Assembly: GCF_002435945.1 (NCBI RefSeq)
Contig: NZ_DIXC01000015.1
Location: 1 to 22,609 of the forward strand
Reading direction: 5' to 3'
DNA from: Mesotoga sp. UBA6090
Lineage (GTDB): Bacteria > Thermotogota > Thermotogae > Petrotogales > Kosmotogaceae
Length of the DNA: 22,609 nucleotides
The notes under the pieces were generated by a model. That model worked only from the letters and a program-made list of their open reading frames with translations. It made no database searches and was not told the origin of the DNA. Position numbers and translations under genes: made by a program. This document shows positions 7,104 to 15,086 of the stretch, one piece after another. Position 1 is the stretch's first letter. The number at the start of each line of letters is the position of its first letter.

Positions 7104-7109
7104 TATAAT
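7104..7109 (+). promoter_or_regulatory. -10 element of the DUF89-decarboxylase operon
   Basis: TATAAT ends 18 nt before the ATG at 7128, with GAGGTGA in between. The predicted leader is therefore only about 10 nt. No convincing -35 is seen. Confidence 0.55.
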
Positions 7110-7127
7110 TCAGTGTGAGGTGATTGA

Positions 7128-7985
7128 ATGAAGATAGATCTCAGATGTATTCCCTGCACCTTAAACAGTCTTCTCAGGATTCTTGACCAGAACCACGCCG
7201 GAGAAGAAGAGAAGAAGCAGGTGGTAAGAATCTTCATGAAGGAAGTTGCGGAGATGGACTGGTCTGACACTCCGATAGATATCGGAAGAAAGGTCGGCGA
7301 GGCTCTCGAACCTCTATTTGGCAATCATGACGCCTTCAGGGAAATTAAGAAGCTTTCAAACAAGAATCTCATGGAGATCTACGAAGACCTCAAGACGGAG
7401 CTGCTGACTCTGGATGATCCTTTGATTGGAGCACTTAAGCTCTCCGTAGCAGGAAACATCATAGATGTCGCTCCCGGCCACAAGATCGATATCCATACTA
7501 CAATGAGTGAAGCTCTATCGAAGTTATTTGCAATAGATGATCTTGAAGAACTTGCAGATAGAATTCGAAGGGCAGACTCTCTGTTGATCGTCGGTGACAA
7601 CTGCGGAGAGGCAGTTCTCGACAAACTCCTGCTAGATATTGCCGATGTCCCCAATAGCTACTTTTCTGTCAGAACAAAACCTGCGCTGAACGATATTACT
7701 ATGGAAGAAGCGCTTGAAATAGGAATGAACGAAGTTGCAACTATTCTCGACTCGGGTGCAGATGCCCCTGGCACTCAGGAAAAGACAATGAAGAGAGGTT
7801 TTTTCGAAGTCTATTCAAGGGCAGATGTAGTAATCTCTAAAGGACAGGGCAATCTAGAAGGTTTGAGCTCCGCAAGACGCGAGATCTTCTTCTTGCTCAT
7901 GGCCAAGTGCGAGGTGATTGGCGGTTTCCTGGGAGTTCCAAAGGGTTCGTTCGTTGCCTACAAAAAGGCAGAATCGAGGGGATAG
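7128..7985 (+). CDS. DUF89 / ARMT1-like protein (damage-control phosphatase family)
   Basis: A 285-residue cytoplasmic protein with the DUF89 signature set: CIPC at residues 7-10, AGNIID (108-113), GDNCGEAVLD (156-165), KPALNDIT (184-191), SKGQGNLEGL (237-246) and AKC (259-261). The Asp/Asn residues in the GDN, LND and GNLE motifs form the metal and phosphate site in the family. DUF89 enzymes are metal-dependent phosphatases, several of which hydrolyse damaged phospho-metabolites; the N-terminal CxxC and length suggest the stand-alone microbial type. The substrate here is unknown. The ATG at 7128 has GAGGTGA 7 nt upstream. The gene ends 1 nt before the decarboxylase start, so the two are probably translationally coupled. 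Confidence 0.88.
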   Translation: MKIDLRCIPCTLNSLLRILDQNHAGEEEKKQVVRIFMKEVAEMDWSDTPIDIGRKVGEALEPLFGNHDAFREIKKLSNKNLMEIYEDLKTELLTLDDPLIGALKLSVAGNIIDVAPGHKIDIHTTMSEALSKLFAIDDLEELADRIRRADSLLIVGDNCGEAVLDKLLLDIADVPNSYFSVRTKPALNDITMEEALEIGMNEVATILDSGADAPGTQEKTMKRGFFEVYSRADVVISKGQGNLEGLSSARREIFFLLMAKCEVIGGFLGVPKGSFVAYKKAESRG

Positions 7986-7986
7986 A

Positions 7987-10332
7987 ATGGAGCTTTTCAA
8001 AGACTTTCCGGTTCTTGTTGTCGATGATGATTTACGTTCCGAAAATACCGGTGGAAGAGCTACAAGGGAGATTGTCAAAGAGCTTCAGAAGAGAGGCTTT
8101 TCCGTCATTGAATCTTACTCAGGCTACGACTGTAGAATCGAGTTCATGTCTCATTCGAATGTCAGCTGTGTTTTGCTCGATTGGGATCTCGTAATAAAAC
8201 CGGACGCAGAGTTTTTGGGACCGGGCGAAATTATTGAGATGATTCGTGGAAGGAATATGCTTATTCCAATCTTCCTTATGACTGAGAAATTGAAAGTAAT
8301 GGAGATTCCTCTAGAAATAGTCAGTCAGATCGATGGCTATGTTTGGAAGCTCGAAGATAGCCCATCTTTCATTGCGGGAAGGATCGAGGAAGCAACTGAG
8401 CGATACATGGACGAACTTCAGCCTCCCTTTTTGAAAGAGCTCATAAGATACGTAGATGAATTCAAGTATTCATGGCACACCCCAGGCCACAGCGGTGGAG
8501 AGGCTTTCTTGAAGTCATCTACCGGGAAGATCTTCCATAACTTCTTCGGCGAGAATATTTTCAGGAGCGACTTATCCGTTTCGGTGCCGGAACTCGGATC
8601 GCTCCTTGAGCATACAGAAGCTATTGGAGAATCGGAAAAGTCAGCGGCCAAGATTTTCGGTTCCGACGAGACTTACTTTGTAACGAACGGTACCTCCACA
8701 TCCAACAAGATCGTCTTCCATTACTGCGTGACCCCGGGAGACATAGTTCTAGTTGACAGAAACTGTCACAAGTCGATTATGCATTCAATAATAATGACAG
8801 GCGCCATTCCGATTTATCTTACTCCCAGCAGGAACTCGCTCGGAATAATCGGACCTATTCATGAAGAGAATTTTGAATGGAGCGAGATAGAGAAAGCGAT
8901 AAAGGAAAGCCCTCTCGTCGAAGATAAAGAGAACTTCAAAATAAAGCTGGCCGTCGTTACAAATTCCACTTACGACGGTCTCTGCTACAACGCAAAGACA
9001 ATTCTGGACGGGCTTGAGAAAGTGGTAGATTTCGTGCTTTTCGATGAGGCGTGGTACGCGTATGCGAAATTCCACCAGATGTATCTCGGCCGCTTCGGCA
9101 TGTCGCCAGATATTGACAGAGAAAAGTCGCCGGTGGTCTTCTCAACTCATTCCACCCACAAGCTTCTCGCTGCCTTCTCTCAGGGTTCAATGATTCATGT
9201 CAAGGACGGGAGAAAGAGGGTTGATCACGGAAGATTCAACGAAGCATACATGATGCATATGTCAACCTCTCCCCAGTACGCAATAATTGCCTCGCTGGAC
9301 GTGGCAGCAAAAATGATGGCCGGCAACGCCGGAAGATTCCTGATAGATGAAACAATACAAGAGGCAATTATCTTCAGAAAGAAGATGAAGCATCTGAAAA
9401 AAGAGATCGAACTGAAAGAAACCGAACGAAAGAGAAGATGGTGGCTGGAAATATGGCAGCCACAAAAGGTCTCAGTTGAGACAGAAAACGGGCAGAGAAA
9501 AACCTTCGATCTCGAAGATATAGATGAGTCTATTCTCAAGGACAGACCAGACTGCTGGTACCTGAAAGCAAACGAAGACTGGCACGGATTTGGAAAGCTC
9601 GAAAACGACTACGTTCTCCTCGATCCGGTGAAAGTTACTGTTATGACCCCTGGAATAACAAGACAGGGACGAATGAGAAACTGGGGTATACCCGCAACGA
9701 TAGTCACTACCTTCCTTAGGGACAGAGGGATAGTCGTTGAGAAATCCGGTCATTACTCATTCCTGATACTCTTTTCTCTGGGACTGACAAAGGGAAAATC
9801 CGGAACACTGCTAGCAGAGCTTTTCACTTTCAAGAAGCTTTTCGACGAAGACGCTCCTCTGGATGATGTATTTCCGGATATTGTGAGAGAGTTTCCAAAG
9901 AAGTATGGAAAGATGACCCTTCAGGAGCTTTGCAGACAGATGCATGAATACCTCAGGAAGGTGAGAATTACGAAGGTTCTCAAGGACGTCTATTCTCACA
10001 ATCCCGAACAGGTAATGCTTCCCGCAAAGGCATACTCGGAACTCGTCAATGAAAATACAGAGCTAGTAAGAATCCGCGAACTTCAAAACAGGATATCGGC
10101 CGTCATGGTTGTTCCGTATCCTCCCGGAATACCCGTCATAATGCCTGGCGAGAGATACACAGACGAAACAAAGCGAATAGTTGAGTATCTCAATCTATCC
10201 GAAGAGTTCGATAACAAGTTCCCCGGTTTCGAGAATGAGATGCATGGCTTAAAAATGAAGATAGACAGCAACAACAAGAAGAGATACTATACATACTGCT
10301 TGAAGGAGATCGAACAGTCAGAAGGCGAATAG
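7987..10332 (+). CDS. Orn/Lys/Arg decarboxylase, inducible (AdiA/LdcI-like) type
   Basis: A 781-residue PLP enzyme of fold type I. Residues 1-140 form the receiver-like 'wing' domain (begins FPVLVVDDD). The PLP domain has HTPGHSGGEAF (164-174), FVTNGTSTSNK (231-241), the cofactor-stacking His in RNCHKS (H261), LFDEAW (D353) and the Schiff-base Lys in STHKLLAAFSQ (K392). A C-terminal decarboxylase domain follows. This is the long acid-resistance type, slightly longer than E. coli AdiA. Arginine or lysine is the likely substrate but sequence alone does not decide; no antiporter gene is adjacent. I use the ATG at 7987, one base after the DUF89 stop, with GAGGGG upstream; a frame start at 7918 would overlap DUF89. 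It consumes a proton per turnover and yields a polyamine precursor. Confidence 0.92.
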   Translation: MELFKDFPVLVVDDDLRSENTGGRATREIVKELQKRGFSVIESYSGYDCRIEFMSHSNVSCVLLDWDLVIKPDAEFLGPGEIIEMIRGRNMLIPIFLMTEKLKVMEIPLEIVSQIDGYVWKLEDSPSFIAGRIEEATERYMDELQPPFLKELIRYVDEFKYSWHTPGHSGGEAFLKSSTGKIFHNFFGENIFRSDLSVSVPELGSLLEHTEAIGESEKSAAKIFGSDETYFVTNGTSTSNKIVFHYCVTPGDIVLVDRNCHKSIMHSIIMTGAIPIYLTPSRNSLGIIGPIHEENFEWSEIEKAIKESPLVEDKENFKIKLAVVTNSTYDGLCYNAKTILDGLEKVVDFVLFDEAWYAYAKFHQMYLGRFGMSPDIDREKSPVVFSTHSTHKLLAAFSQGSMIHVKDGRKRVDHGRFNEAYMMHMSTSPQYAIIASLDVAAKMMAGNAGRFLIDETIQEAIIFRKKMKHLKKEIELKETERKRRWWLEIWQPQKVSVETENGQRKTFDLEDIDESILKDRPDCWYLKANEDWHGFGKLENDYVLLDPVKVTVMTPGITRQGRMRNWGIPATIVTTFLRDRGIVVEKSGHYSFLILFSLGLTKGKSGTLLAELFTFKKLFDEDAPLDDVFPDIVREFPKKYGKMTLQELCRQMHEYLRKVRITKVLKDVYSHNPEQVMLPAKAYSELVNENTELVRIRELQNRISAVMVVPYPPGIPVIMPGERYTDETKRIVEYLNLSEEFDNKFPGFENEMHGLKMKIDSNNKKRYYTYCLKEIEQSEGE

Positions 10333-10360
10333 AAGTATAAGTCTACTTTGAGTTGCTTAT

Positions 10361-11367
10361 TTGGGCGAACAGAACCTAAACTTTGATGCTATAATCCTCC
10401 TAATCACTGATCATGAAGGGATAGTTTTGCTTCTCGCATTCTTGCCTGCTGTCTTCTTCGGATGGACTCTCGGAAGGAACGACGCAGCCAATATTTATGG
10501 TACAACCGTAACAAGCGGTATTTTGAAATACAGATCAGCAGCTTTGATCTCAAGCTTCGCCGTGCTGGCGGGAGCAATGCTCGGTGGCGCTGGCGGAATG
10601 GAGACTCTGTCAGGCCTGAGTTCTCACACACTTCTTTCAGCTTCAGTGAATGCGGCTGCTGCAGGAATATCCGTCCTCCTGCTTAACAGACTGGGATTGC
10701 CAGTTTCCTCTTCCCAGGCAGTCGTCGGCTCTTTAATCGGAATTGGCTTGCTTAAAGGCGGCGTTGATTGGCTTATCGTGCTCAAGATTGTAGCCTGCTG
10801 GATAACGACTCCTCTGGGCGCTGCAATTGCAGCTTTCCTTCTTATCGACTGATTGGTTCTGCTTTCAGAATGATTCATTCAATTCTGATACAGGACCTTC
10901 TCCTAAGAGCACTCGCTGTGATTAATGGGGGCTTCGAGTCTTTTGCTCTTGGCGCAAACAATGTCGCCAACATTACGGGGACCTTCGCGTACATTATTGG
11001 AATCGACAAAGCCGTTCTAACTGGAGGCCTAACCATTTCGGCAGGAGCAATAATCTTCAGCAAGTGAGTCATGTACACAATCGGAACGAGGATAGTCGCA
11101 CTTGAATCGTTTGCTTCTGTTATAGCGCTTCTAGCTCAATCACTTACTGTTTCGGTACACGCCTTCACCGGCGTCCCGGTTTCCGTATCACAGGCAATTG
11201 TGGGAGCAGTCCTAGGAGTCGGTCTTGCAAGAGGATCGAGAAACTTTGACGAAAGGCTCATTAAGAGAATTCTCTTTGGATGGGTATCTACACCTGTGAT
11301 CTCGGGGCTGATCTCAGTTACTCTCTATATAGCTTTTACTTCATTGGCGGCGCTTTTGGGCAAGTAG
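10361..11367 (+). pseudogene. PiT-family inorganic phosphate transporter, disrupted
   Basis: The full length of a PiT phosphate permease is recognisable but broken twice. The N-terminal half (10361-10852) has GWTLGRNDAANIYG and LPVSSSQAVVGS, typical PiT repeat motifs, then stops at a TGA after FLLID. Coding resumes in the next frame at about 10843 (reading YRLIGSAFR), as if one base were lost, and carries the second repeat (FALGANNVANITG). An in-frame TGA at 11065-11067 interrupts it, after which VMYTIGTRIV...VPVSVSQAIVGA continues to 11367. The only start is a TTG at 10361 with no good ribosome binding site. The remaining codons are intact, so decay is recent or the sequence has errors. It follows the decarboxylase by 28 nt. 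Confidence 0.88.
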
Positions 11368-11604
11368 AGACTTGCCAAGTATGCGGAATTGAAGGTCTGA
11401 AGAAAGAAGTGCAGAAGAGCTTTTGCGTTCAATAAAACGACAGAACCTGGATTCTGAGAACTCTCTTTCTATTTTCTTAACCGATAGATGCTTTCTTCCT
11501 CTTCTGTGGACAGAAATCACCCGAAAACTTTTCCTTCAGAGAAGGCTTTTGAACCGTTTAGAAAAGAGGCTTCGGATTTGTCGCTGAGATCCAATCGATA
11601 GTCT

Positions 11605-12309
11605 TCAGAATCTCAATAAATATGTTCTTTCGCTCTTCGCCTCAACTTGTGCCTCACTATTAATGGCCTTTGCCATTAGGTACATATGGGAGAGCACAAC
11701 GCCCAGATCAATTGCAATTACTTCTTCATAAATCAAAGGGATTTTCTTCCATCCGTGAACTGCAATTTCGTTCTTGCTCAAGATTTCGAACTTCCAAGGC
11801 TGCCGGTTGAACGACGAGGGCGCCATCCTACCCGCGTTCACAATGTCTTTTATCCTGCTGTCCACGTACTCTTCTCTACCAAACACAACCTCTTCAAAGG
11901 GCTTTCTGTTGGCATCTCTGTATAAGAAACGCGATGCTCTCTCGACGATATCCTCATTACTGTTGGCCTGAAAGCCCACGATAACCATAGATAGATAATT
12001 GGGCAGACGAGCCCAGCTTGTAGAGAATCCCTTCAGAGTTAGATTAAGAACTATTTGCTCACCTTCGAAACCGTACTTGACCAGCTTTGGCGTCGTGAAT
12101 TCTTTTAGTTTCGCCAGTACAATTCCCGAACCTGATGGAAACTGCGGAGTGAAATACCACTGTAAAGGAGAATCTGAGTTTATTGGGATAATGTCTCCAA
12201 GAGCAAGATGCACCTCTTTCATCTGCTCAGGAGACAACTGTTTTTCCAGGAACTTTCTCTGAGTTACTCTTTGGCCTATAGCTTTCATGATCTCCTGCTT
12301 GCTTAACAT
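11605..12309 (-). CDS. Nitroreductase, TM1586-like
   Basis: A 234-residue protein matching the pattern of the Thermotoga maritima TM1586-type putative nitroreductases, which carry two related half-domains in one chain. Conserved stretches are RVTQRKFLEKQLS (14-26, substrate/FMN-side Arg), a central region around KYGFEGEQIVL, and NAGRMAPSSFNRQPWKF (158-174), the typical nitroreductase flavin-contact motif. IDLGVVLSHMYLMAKA near the C-terminus is the usual final helix. It presumably binds FMN and reduces nitro or quinone-like compounds with NAD(P)H; the substrate is unknown. The ATG at 12309 has GAGGTGA 4 nt upstream. Monocistronic, on the opposite strand to the PiT pseudogene. It is not closely similar to the SagB-type protein at 607. 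Confidence 0.87.
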   Translation of the reverse strand: MLSKQEIMKAIGQRVTQRKFLEKQLSPEQMKEVHLALGDIIPINSDSPLQWYFTPQFPSGSGIVLAKLKEFTTPKLVKYGFEGEQIVLNLTLKGFSTSWARLPNYLSMVIVGFQANSNEDIVERASRFLYRDANRKPFEEVVFGREEYVDSRIKDIVNAGRMAPSSFNRQPWKFEILSKNEIAVHGWKKIPLIYEEVIAIDLGVVLSHMYLMAKAINSEAQVEAKSERTYLLRF

Positions 12310-12504
12310 TCAATCACCTCTTTACTATATTCTATATAATTTGACAATAAAACTCAAGATTAATCTTCTGAGTGGTTTTCAAGATGAAAACGAGTAGTTC
12401 GAAGAACAAGATATGCACTATTGAAAACCCTCTGACGATCGGCATTTCTCCCCAAGGAGTCACTTCACAGAGAGACAAATTACAATTCTTCCACAAAATA
12501 AGAG

Positions 12505-12523
12505 GCTGAGGATAAACCTCAGC
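12505..12523 (-). terminator. Terminator after the flavodoxin gene
   Basis: GCTGAGG (12505-12511) pairs with CCTCAGC (12517-12523) around a 5-nt loop. On the minus strand it is followed by CTCTTATTTT. It lies 27 nt beyond the flavodoxin stop codon. Confidence 0.7.
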
Positions 12524-12549
12524 TCCGAAAAATTATGAGTCGAATTATA

Positions 12550-13086
12550 TTACAGACCTTCCCGTAATTCCCTAGCCCACTCCTTTGCCGTTTCAACGTA
12601 TTCATCTAGCCTGGAAGAAGGTGATTCGAAGTCGCTCTCCTGTATCACATCATTACCCTTCAGTGCCTTCTTGAGATTCTCAAAGGCAGCACCGATCATT
12701 CCATCATGTGTACAGAAAAGAGCTATCTTCTTTCCCTCCAGCTTGTTTTCTTCAAGAAATGTACTGATAGGCGGCGCATAAGTAAGTGCCCAGACGGGAC
12801 TGCCGATGATTATCAGATCGTATTTGTTCGGATCAAACCTATATGGCTCAAGTTCAGGCTTGTCATTCATAGTTACCGATTCGCTTCCCCAGATGTGCTC
12901 CTTGTCAGGATCGTATCCGGGAGTGGTCTCTATTTGCTTGGCATTCTCAACATGGTGATAGTAGGTTCGTGCAAAGTCCCCTGTGGGCACAAGCCTTAGA
13001 AGGTCAGCATCGATTGAAGAGGCCATAGCCTCTGCAAGAGCTTTTGTACTTTCATCGTATGAGAAATAAACAACAATAGACTTCAT
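12550..13086 (-). CDS. Flavodoxin-family protein
   Basis: A 178-residue flavodoxin-like protein. It starts MKSIVVYFSYDESTK, the first strand and FMN-phosphate loop; here the usual T/S-G-N of classical flavodoxins is replaced by DES. IIIGSPVWALTYAPP (92-106) is the second FMN-contact loop and IALFCTHDGM (121-130) the third strand. The length and the SPVWA motif match the flavodoxin_4-like oxidoreductases more than short electron-carrier flavodoxins. The ATG at 13086 has AAAGGAGGT 6 nt upstream; a longer in-frame reading to 13155 would run through the promoter. A perfect TATAAT inside a 15-bp palindrome precedes it, which suggests repressor control. Monocistronic with its own terminator. Confidence 0.88.
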   Translation of the reverse strand: MKSIVVYFSYDESTKALAEAMASSIDADLLRLVPTGDFARTYYHHVENAKQIETTPGYDPDKEHIWGSESVTMNDKPELEPYRFDPNKYDLIIIGSPVWALTYAPPISTFLEENKLEGKKIALFCTHDGMIGAAFENLKKALKGNDVIQESDFESPSSRLDEYVETAKEWARELREGL

Positions 13087-13103
13087 TCTATTACCTCCTT
13101 TCA

Positions 13104-13118
13104 AAGCTATTATAGCTT
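13104..13118 (-). promoter_or_regulatory. Palindromic operator candidate over the flavodoxin -10
   Basis: AAGCTAT-T-ATAGCTT is a perfect 15-bp palindrome. On the minus strand it contains TATAAT (13114-13109), 22 nt upstream of the flavodoxin ATG. A repressor bound here would cover the -10 directly. The cognate regulator is not known. Confidence 0.55.
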
Positions 13119-13292
13119 GACTTAGCGATGAAATGAAAGTATCTGTTTTTGGCAACTAGGAAATGTCAGAACCAGTCATTGGAGAACCGCAACTTTCTTC
13201 ACATCTTCACCTCCAAAACTTGTCAACAACATTATGCAACTTTCTTGACGAATAAACTCAGATGAGCAGAGAACAATGTAGTCTGGACTGGT

Positions 13293-13298
13293 TATAAT
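13293..13298 (+). promoter_or_regulatory. -10 element of the short-chain dehydrogenase gene
   Basis: TATAAT ends 17 nt before the TTG start at 13316, with GAGGTGA between. The leader would be only about 10 nt. No -35 consensus is seen. Confidence 0.5.
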
Positions 13299-13315
13299 TG
13301 GCCGAGGTGATAATT

Positions 13316-14065
13316 TTGAAGAGAGCACTAATTACCGGAGCGTCATCGGGAATAGGCAAGGTTTTTTCCTATGAGCTTGCAAAGCGTGGGTATGAAACGG
13401 TTCTTGTAGCCAGGCGACTAGAAAGACTACAGACGATTTCCGATCAAATTGAGAGAGATCTAGGAGTCAGATCTATTCCGCTGAAAGGTGATTTGACGAA
13501 TGAAAACGACCTGGTTGAAGTTTCGAAACTCCTGAAAGACGTAGATCTTCTCATAAACAACGCAGGGTTCGGATTGATAGGTCCCTTTGAGGATATTGAA
13601 GCAGATAGAGAAATGCAGATGATCAAGCTGAATATTGGAGCTCTTTACTTCTTGACAAAGAAATATGCTCTTATGCGCAACAGCATTGGTGGAGAAATCA
13701 TAAACGTCGCTTCTACTGCCGCCTACTTGCCTGTGCCCGGAATGGCGGTTTATGCTGCTACAAAGGCCTTTGTACTTAGCTTCAGCGAAGCCGTAAGCGA
13801 AGAACTGCAGCCTAAGGGCTTCAAAGTGATGGTTCTGTCTCCGGGACCGACTAGAACAGAGTTTTTCGATGTCGCTTCGGGAGGAAGGAGGCAGCTGCCG
13901 GGATCAATGTCGCCCGAAGAAGTTGTGAAAAGGGCACTAGATGCATTTGAAAAAGGAAAGAGAAGCGTAGTAAGCGGGCTGATCAACAAAATAATCGCTT
14001 CCGGGTCAAGGCTGGTCCCCAGGGCTATTGCGTTGAAAGCGGCCAGGAGGGCATTTGAGGATTAG
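13316..14065 (+). CDS. Short-chain dehydrogenase/reductase
   Basis: A 249-residue classical SDR with a Rossmann fold. GASSGIG (8-14) binds NAD(P), NNAG (81-84) is the structural motif, and the catalytic set is S133, Y146 and K150 (YAATK). VARRLER at 31-37, with Arg residues after the second strand, favours NADPH (inference). The family pattern resembles the DltE / YdfG-like 'short-chain dehydrogenase of unknown specificity' group. The start is a TTG at 13316, chosen because it places MKRALITG at the N-terminus with GAGGTGA 5 nt upstream; another TTG at 13298 lies upstream of that ribosome binding site. Substrate unknown, cytoplasmic, monocistronic. Confidence 0.9.
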   Translation: MKRALITGASSGIGKVFSYELAKRGYETVLVARRLERLQTISDQIERDLGVRSIPLKGDLTNENDLVEVSKLLKDVDLLINNAGFGLIGPFEDIEADREMQMIKLNIGALYFLTKKYALMRNSIGGEIINVASTAAYLPVPGMAVYAATKAFVLSFSEAVSEELQPKGFKVMVLSPGPTRTEFFDVASGGRRQLPGSMSPEEVVKRALDAFEKGKRSVVSGLINKIIASGSRLVPRAIALKAARRAFED

Positions 14066-14333
14066 GTAAGAACATTCTCTCTTATAAAGGATCGACATGT
14101 AACCTTAGCGATTGGCCGTCTATAAGGATTGAGACCATCTTAATTTCTTAACTCATTTTCTAGGAAAAACTGAGAAATTTGTGTTAACTGCCAGGCTTTG
14201 ATAGTTGCCTCTTCTTAAGAGTAGTTTTGCATAACGCCAGGACTCTAAGCGAACTATAAGCAAGGGTTTTCAGGAAACTCTAAGAATGAGAGCTTAATAT
14301 CTCATCGAGATCCAAATAATGGAGGTATCGAAT

Positions 14334-14897
14334 ATGAAGAGAGTATTTTCAGCAATATTAGTGTTTCTTATTATTGGTTCAATGACACTGGCCAGCGGCT
14401 TAATGACTGAGGAAGATGGAACTGCATTCATGAGAGAAGAAGAAAAGTTAGCTCACGACGTCTATACCGTACTCTATGAAATATGGGAATTGAATGTCTT
14501 CAGTAACATAGCTAGAAGCGAACAGACTCATACAGAAGCAGTTCTTTCTCTGATCGGTGATTCTGGCATGGTAGATCCCGTAGGCGAAAATGAAGTTGGA
14601 GTCTTCACTAATTCGAAGCTTCAGGAGCTTTATGATGAACTCATTGAGAGTGGAAGCAAATCTCTTCTGGATGCGGTAAAAGTTGGTCTTCTGATAGAAG
14701 AGATAGATATTAAGGACCTGGAAGAGTTGCTTGAGGGAGACATCGACTCGAGAACTGCGACGGTATACGAAAACCTGCTTAGAGGTTCTGAGAACCACCT
14801 CAGGGCATTCCTCAGGCAGTATGAGAGACTTGCGGGAAGCTATACGCCTGAAGTACTCGATTCAGAAAGGTTTGACGAGATAGCATCTGGCAGATAG
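14334..14897 (+). CDS. Secreted DUF2202 protein (ferritin-like fold)
   Basis: A 187-residue protein with a signal peptide (MKRVFSAILVFLIIGSMTLASG) and a DUF2202 domain. Family landmarks are FMREEEKLAHDVY (32-44), IARSEQTHTEAV (59-70), IEEIDIKDLEE (121-131) and LLRGSENHLRAF (148-159). The E and H residues in these helices (E36/E37, E63, H66, E153, H155) are placed as metal ligands in a ferritin-like four-helix bundle, so it probably binds a metal outside the cytoplasmic membrane. Function is not established. The start is the ATG at 14334 with GGAGGT 7 nt upstream; an in-frame ATG at 14319 overlaps that site and would add MEVSN. A strong terminator follows. Confidence 0.87.
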   Translation: MKRVFSAILVFLIIGSMTLASGLMTEEDGTAFMREEEKLAHDVYTVLYEIWELNVFSNIARSEQTHTEAVLSLIGDSGMVDPVGENEVGVFTNSKLQELYDELIESGSKSLLDAVKVGLLIEEIDIKDLEELLEGDIDSRTATVYENLLRGSENHLRAFLRQYERLAGSYTPEVLDSERFDEIASGR

Positions 14898-14921
14898 ACT
14901 GAACAGTAAATAGGATTCATT

Positions 14922-14947
14922 GGGGCGGACATTCCGCCCTTTCTTTT
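14922..14947 (+). terminator. Rho-independent terminator after the DUF2202 gene
   Basis: GGGCGG (14923-14928) pairs with CCGCCC (14934-14939) around ACATT, followed by TTTCTTTTT. It lies 25 nt after the stop codon. Confidence 0.88.
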
Positions 14948-15086
14948 TGGAATTGGTTATTCTGAGGCCTTTAGAGACTTTTTTCCACTAAGATAATTTC
15001 AAGTATTAGACGACTTTCTAACCGACCATTGCTCAGGACTCGTAATGACATACAATCTTATTATCTGAACATAGAGGAGGGGTACA

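Larger units (their letters stand above)
6502..7127. other. Repeat-rich intergenic region
   Basis: About 620 bases with no gene. It contains the promoter of the small minus-strand gene, an imperfect direct repeat (about 6555-6610 and 6732-6771, both with GACCGTGGT and ending GTTCGAAAGAG), a low-complexity AGTTG-rich stretch around 6710-6740, a long stem (AGAGGTTC 6635-6642 with GAACCTCT 6658-6665), the second hairpin array (6939-7033) and the promoter of the DUF89 gene. Confidence 0.75.

Noticed and set aside
11359..11376. GGCAAGT / ACTTGCC hairpin over the end of the PiT pseudogene
   Set aside because: No T run on either strand, so not called as a terminator.
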